25,644 bases of DNA from a virus, in IMG/VR virus record IMGVR_UViG_3300047468_000006, positions 1 to 25,644 of that record; one strand, written 5' to 3'. Position 1 is the first letter of the stretch. The number at the start of each line of letters is the position of its first letter. The notes beneath the pieces are model-generated. The model ran no database searches and was not told the DNA's origin. It saw nothing but the letters and a program-made list of their open reading frames with translations. The position numbers were made by a program, and so were the translations under genes. Shown in pieces: positions 23,401 to 25,644 of the stretch.

Positions 23401-24478
23401 CCGGGTTGGACGGTGTTCCCGTGCTGCCCGCTGAAGCCAGATTGTAGAAGTCGGGGAGCAGGCCAGCACCGACAGTGAAGGATGCCACTGACGAGAAGAC
23501 ACCGCTGCCAATGGGACCGGCATTGCCCCATGTCAGCGTCACCGTCTTGGCCGCACCGTCCGAGATCGCCCACCACCACTGCGCCTTGGTGCCGGGGTTA
23601 AGGCCGACCTGCGATGGCTGCGTCGTGAAGACCGGTGTCCATGTCAGCGGTGCAGCAGAGCTATCGGCCAATGTGCCATCGTCAGGCGCGAGCGTGGTCG
23701 AAGCCCGTCTTGCATGCGAATTGATCAGCAGGACAACCCCTGCCGTCGTGGCAGGGATCGACAGCACGTGCGTCGTCGTGCCTGCGGAAACCGCACCAGC
23801 AAGCGTGTTGACCGGTGTTCCGACCGTGCCAATCTTGGATCGTATGACGATGGTGTTGGCGACACTGACCGCACCCGTCGCACTGAACGTAAATACAGGC
23901 GGGTTCTCGGACGCATTGCTCGACAACAGTATCGACGTGTAGCAGGAGGCTGACGCTGCCGCCTGCCCGCCGCCGCCGTCATTGGTCGTGACGGGAGTTC
24001 CCCAGCCGCTCGGCCCGCTGGACAGCGTTTGGCTACCTGAGTTCGCCACGCAGGTAATGAACAGATTGTCAGCCAGTGCGCCCCACGACGCCGTGACGGC
24101 GGGAGGATCGACCGTGGTGCCAGCAGCGACACCGACCACGGCAGTTCCGACTGTGTGGGTCAGTGCGTCCATCGCCCCGGTAAGGCGATAGACTTGCGCC
24201 GCTGCCTGCTCGACAGCACTCGTCACAAAATCGACGGTCGTGCCGCCCTCGGTCCCCAGTGCGATCTTGGTGTAGGCACTGCCCCTTGCCGTGGTGCTTT
24301 GCGGCGTCGAGTAGAGCAGCGTCCAGCCCGATGGCGTCGTGACAGTGGCGCTGCCGTCACTGGCGAAGAAGCAGACCAGCAGTTCGCCAGCCACCACGGT
24401 CGTCGGCATGGTGACGAGGTGGGCGGTCGCGTCGGTCGTGAAAGCCGTATGGGTTACACTGACGACCGCTAAAGCCAT
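20471..24478 (-). CDS. Large mosaic tail-fibre protein with LamG-like domain and beta repeats
   Basis: The product is 1335 aa. Approximate layout: 1-213 and 215-345, two strand-rich modules (VVAGELLVCFFASDG, PSGWT, TTLAPDDGTL); 478-612, a DUF4082-like jelly roll (EVGVRLGIG, THTVYLYEW, LAANGYYAILMET); 614-665, two short repeats; 668-892, a LamG/concanavalin-like domain (LAHWLDAS, FYINGTYIG, EMVLYDHQL, VEGYLAWKWG); 956-1265, about 13 repeats of TNxVTASVGNxSV every 20-25 residues; and 1278-1335, a Trp/Pro-rich tail. It sits in the receptor-binding region and is presumably a long fibre with carbohydrate-binding parts. GAGGG overlaps the upstream stop just before ATG 24478. Domain names are by eye. 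Confidence 0.87.
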   Translation of the reverse strand: MALAVVSVTHTAFTTDATAHLVTMPTTVVAGELLVCFFASDGSATVTTPSGWTLLYSTPQSTTARGSAYTKIALGTEGGTTVDFVTSAVEQAAAQVYRLTGAMDALTHTVGTAVVGVAAGTTVDPPAVTASWGALADNLFITCVANSGSQTLSSGPSGWGTPVTTNDGGGGQAAASASCYTSILLSSNASENPPVFTFSATGAVSVANTIVIRSKIGTVGTPVNTLAGAVSAGTTTHVLSIPATTAGVVLLINSHARRASTTLAPDDGTLADSSAAPLTWTPVFTTQPSQVGLNPGTKAQWWWAISDGAAKTVTLTWGNAGPIGSGVFSSVASFTVGAGLLPDFYNLASAGSTGTPSNPVTATLPIPPTTGISYLSFYGAGGGSSTIATGYTSLTSVASSPYRTGYDVTPQGNNNAVMGSNFPDQLLLLANISERAAGAVNSIGYGQSVTASAGTASAIFNPSTRLLTSYTPGTDRNDFTGEVGVRLGIGTTAINIDWIGARRHHATQTGTHTVYLYEWFSGVAQRTAVIDYTGIAVGDYAWTAISPFTLAANGYYAILMETTASDGQIWCNPGATTFASSIVNVYDSYKSGGALFAGSPNSQFIGFDVGVAAAGAGTSVDAATNLITASVGTVSVTTTIGVSTNLTGNQVTTDVGTVSITATTGGGWSPNIITGLAHWLDASTLGLADGAAITTWPNPGSGPDPTFDGSPSPVCKLSILAGKSVVHISSGQGRVRGVWSTAVHDYDLVYVCRRWGTGVGRAFSVMYPPSNLLVGMHASGTDLAYDNGNFIYSPGGTTWPSTPPDPWKIYGGNSATGSGFRFYINGTYIGYQLGVGGLTGGWGLSGFETPGGGETMDLDVAEMVLYDHQLADADRQAVEGYLAWKWGLEANLPVGHLYKSAPPVGPTLVNGFDVTPGLLLPIVFAADSNTSIGTINTTGPFANAAPAGYDDWYGTPDVSVNAASQVATVSVGAVAVTAVTNVSTTAVGQQIAVSVGTVSLKLGVSISVTMPGLTASLSGVDVTAGGSISISASSPQLTASVGNESVPHNATFLTTNLVTASVGNVSVTTTVSASTTAATNLLTVGLGNESVIQGLGVSTTAATNLITVGLGNESVTAIQNMSITIVMSQFMTASTNPVTVLEGFRALVNVIGQSVTASMGNESVAFPMTVFATGNQVTASTNTVAVIQPVTVYAFGEQVFAFTEGVFVLPVVNVPVTGPPMVASVGNETISLPRDVAVTGVEMTVFMSGIASFVLNHNIMVNSYQLTLSQGLAYSLNWGTAPDEESDREGWVEPVPGPAEGWTPAPKRQNAWTPTPDVPDEIWDKQNHPSNEWTH
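20684..21601 (-). repeat. Array of about 13 short beta repeats in the 1335-aa fibre
   Basis: Residues about 960-1265 repeat the pattern (T/G)(N/Q)xVTASVGNxSVxxxxxVxV every 20-25 residues, with diverged copies at both ends. The alternating strand and turn pattern suggests an extended fibre shaft such as a beta-prism or beta-solenoid. Structure is inferred. Confidence 0.75.
21107..21250 (-). repeat. Two near-identical 72-base units in the fibre gene
   Basis: Residues 1077-1124 of the 1335-aa fibre contain AATNLLTVGLGNESV and AATNLITVGLGNESV exactly 24 codons apart. The DNA is closely similar too (a GTGGTCGAG...GGTTGCGGC type core on the plus strand), which suggests recent tandem duplication within a longer, more diverged repeat array. 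Confidence 0.75.
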
Positions 24479-24485
24479 CTATCCC

Positions 24486-25640
24486 TCAATATGGAGCCTG
24501 AGTAGGATCGTTGTTCCAGTTTCCTCCGTTGATCCGGAACCAGACTTTTCCAGCCTCCGCATTGTAGGCGATGCCGACGACATCTCCCGGCACGAGAGCA
24601 GGCATTGTCCCGTCATCACCCTCGGCATTGACGAAGCCGGTGGAGTGGAGAACCGCACCACCCGTCAGCGGGATGTTGGCGGGGCCGACCCTCAAGTTCA
24701 ACGCGCTTCCGGTGATGGTCACCTCGACGTAGTGCTTGCCGGTATCCCATGCCGTGGTGGACTTGATGTATCCCGCACTGATCGCATTCGGGGCATCGAC
24801 CGTCATGTCGCTGTTGGTCAGGTCCAGCCCTATCGGCACAGCCGATTGCCAATCCCAAGCATCTCCCGGTCGAGCGCTGCCAGCCCCTTCCAGCCCAACG
24901 TAAGCTGTGACGCTCTGACCGGTCAGGGCCGTGGAGACATCCGTGCGGGTCGTAGCCGTGACGATGCCATCCGAAACCGTAATGACGTTGGTCGAGGCGT
25001 TCACCTGCTTGGGCAAACTGACCGTTACGCTGTTGACCGAGGTCGTGGCCACATTGGTCGTGACGGGGACCAGCCTTGGCAGGGTGACAGTTCCTGTCGT
25101 GGTCGAGATCAGGTTGGTCGTAGCATTGACCAAGACCGGGATGGCGACGCTCTCGTTGCCGACCGTGGTCGTGAGAAGGTTGGTCGCGGCGGTGAGGCTG
25201 GCCCCCGTATTGACGGTTTCTTCAGCGCCCACTGCGTAGAACTGAGGGTCCAAGAAGATGTCTTGACCAAGGGTGCTGTCGGGGAAATTCCCCTGACCCG
25301 CAGGAGCGTAATAGGAATAGACGAGGCTTATGTTGCCATTGACGACAGGCCATGGTGGCGCATTGGAGTATCCGTAGATGCCGGGATTGTTGATCGAGAT
25401 GATGTAATCAACGCCAGCCTGAACGTTCGCGACCATGCCGACATTCACCCAAGCATTGCTGATCCCAGTGTCGTCAGAACCACCACCGGACGCCATCTGG
25501 AACTGCCCGCTGTAGTTCCACAATCTGACGGTTCTGGAGCCATTAGGCGCACCCGCGATCTTGTAGTACCGGACTGTCTGGATATAGCCGGGGTGGGAAA
25601 ACCTCACCCTGACGCCAAGCTCTGAATTGATGGTGCTCAT
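24486..25640 (-). CDS. Fibre protein: DUF4082-like, beta repeats, SPRY-like; start may lie outside
   Basis: The visible product is 384 aa. Residues 1-110 resemble DUF4082 (SELGVRVRFSHPGYIQTVRYYK, RTVRLWNYSG, VQAGVDYIISI). Residues about 146-250 hold five repeats of roughly 22 residues (ATNLLTTTVGNESV and variants). Residues about 258-384 look SPRY-like (KHYVEVTITG, GDVVGIAYNAEAGKVWFRINGG), though the chain stops soon after the last of these strands. The frame remains open from ATG 25640 to the window edge, and a DUF4082 unit normally has more residues before its ELG motif, so this Met may be internal. The next gene shares its domain types. Likely a receptor-binding fibre. Confidence 0.8.
   Translation of the reverse strand: MSTINSELGVRVRFSHPGYIQTVRYYKIAGAPNGSRTVRLWNYSGQFQMASGGGSDDTGISNAWVNVGMVANVQAGVDYIISINNPGIYGYSNAPPWPVVNGNISLVYSYYAPAGQGNFPDSTLGQDIFLDPQFYAVGAEETVNTGASLTAATNLLTTTVGNESVAIPVLVNATTNLISTTTGTVTLPRLVPVTTNVATTSVNSVTVSLPKQVNASTNVITVSDGIVTATTRTDVSTALTGQSVTAYVGLEGAGSARPGDAWDWQSAVPIGLDLTNSDMTVDAPNAISAGYIKSTTAWDTGKHYVEVTITGSALNLRVGPANIPLTGGAVLHSTGFVNAEGDDGTMPALVPGDVVGIAYNAEAGKVWFRINGGNWNNDPTQAPY
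24891..25205 (-). repeat. Five beta repeats in the 384-aa fibre
   Basis: Residues about 146-250 contain five units 20-24 residues apart, sharing the TNxxTTxVGNxSV core with the array in the next gene. Some plus-strand stretches, such as CTCTCGTTGCCGACC, recur in both genes. Confidence 0.7.
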
Positions 25641-25644
25641 GAGA

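Noticed and set aside
20684-25205. Short repeats considered as a CRISPR or integration array
   Set aside because: The repeats are imperfect, codon-periodic and inside coding frames, with no spacer-repeat alternation.

Overview
The window is a piece of a GC-rich, double-stranded DNA tailed-phage genome, or a prophage equivalent. It holds most of a late virion module. Every supported gene is on the minus strand, so transcription runs from base 25644 towards base 1. The genes touch or overlap almost end to end, with TGA/ATG junctions of the ATGA or TGATG type and no gap longer than a few bases. No promoter, terminator, tRNA, integrase, transposase, CRISPR array or host housekeeping gene is visible. 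Phage assignment rests on tail-fibre signatures, C1q-like and poly-glycine adhesin domains, a lambda R-like lysozyme domain, and a giant polyvalent-type protein at the downstream end. No tape-measure or sheath gene is seen, which suits a short-tailed podovirus. The host cannot be read from the sequence; high GC is compatible with an alphaproteobacterium or similar, but this is only an inference.

Layout in transcription order. (1) 25640-18366 is the receptor-binding region. It starts with a DUF4082-like/SPRY-like fibre (384 aa, possibly cut by the window edge), then a 1335-aa mosaic fibre with a LamG-like domain and about 15 short beta repeats. A 296-aa fibre with the GLDADLLDG signature and a 405-aa glycine-rich adhesin follow. 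(2) 18369-16459 is a 636-aa structural protein with the VRFREGYPEK signature, possibly a tail nozzle or tubular protein. (3) 16462-14822 holds a 231-aa repeat-rich spike or fibre protein and two tandem C1q-like proteins. (4) 14818-11317 holds an 87-aa conserved small protein, a tiny 44-aa Pro/Asp-rich protein, a 598-aa Ala-rich protein, a 292-aa Gly/Met/Pro-rich protein and a 141-aa GNAT-like protein. (5) 11315-7440 holds a 380-aa Gln/Ala-rich structural protein, a 513-aa fusion of M15-like peptidase and GH104 lysozyme, and a 399-aa Pro-rich then helical protein. (6) 7439-1 is one open frame of at least 2479 codons, running off the window, that encodes a giant polyvalent, ejection-type protein.

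The likely joint role is assembly of the tail and fibres, adsorption, digestion of the cell wall by the virion lysozyme, and ejection of internal proteins with the DNA. The points most worth a second look are: a GYANGGIVSLAEGG-like peptide repeated across three neighbouring virion proteins; a two-enzyme virion lysozyme; the acidic 44-aa gene hidden between overlapping starts; shared domains and repeats between the two first fibres; and a zincin-type motif in the giant protein.
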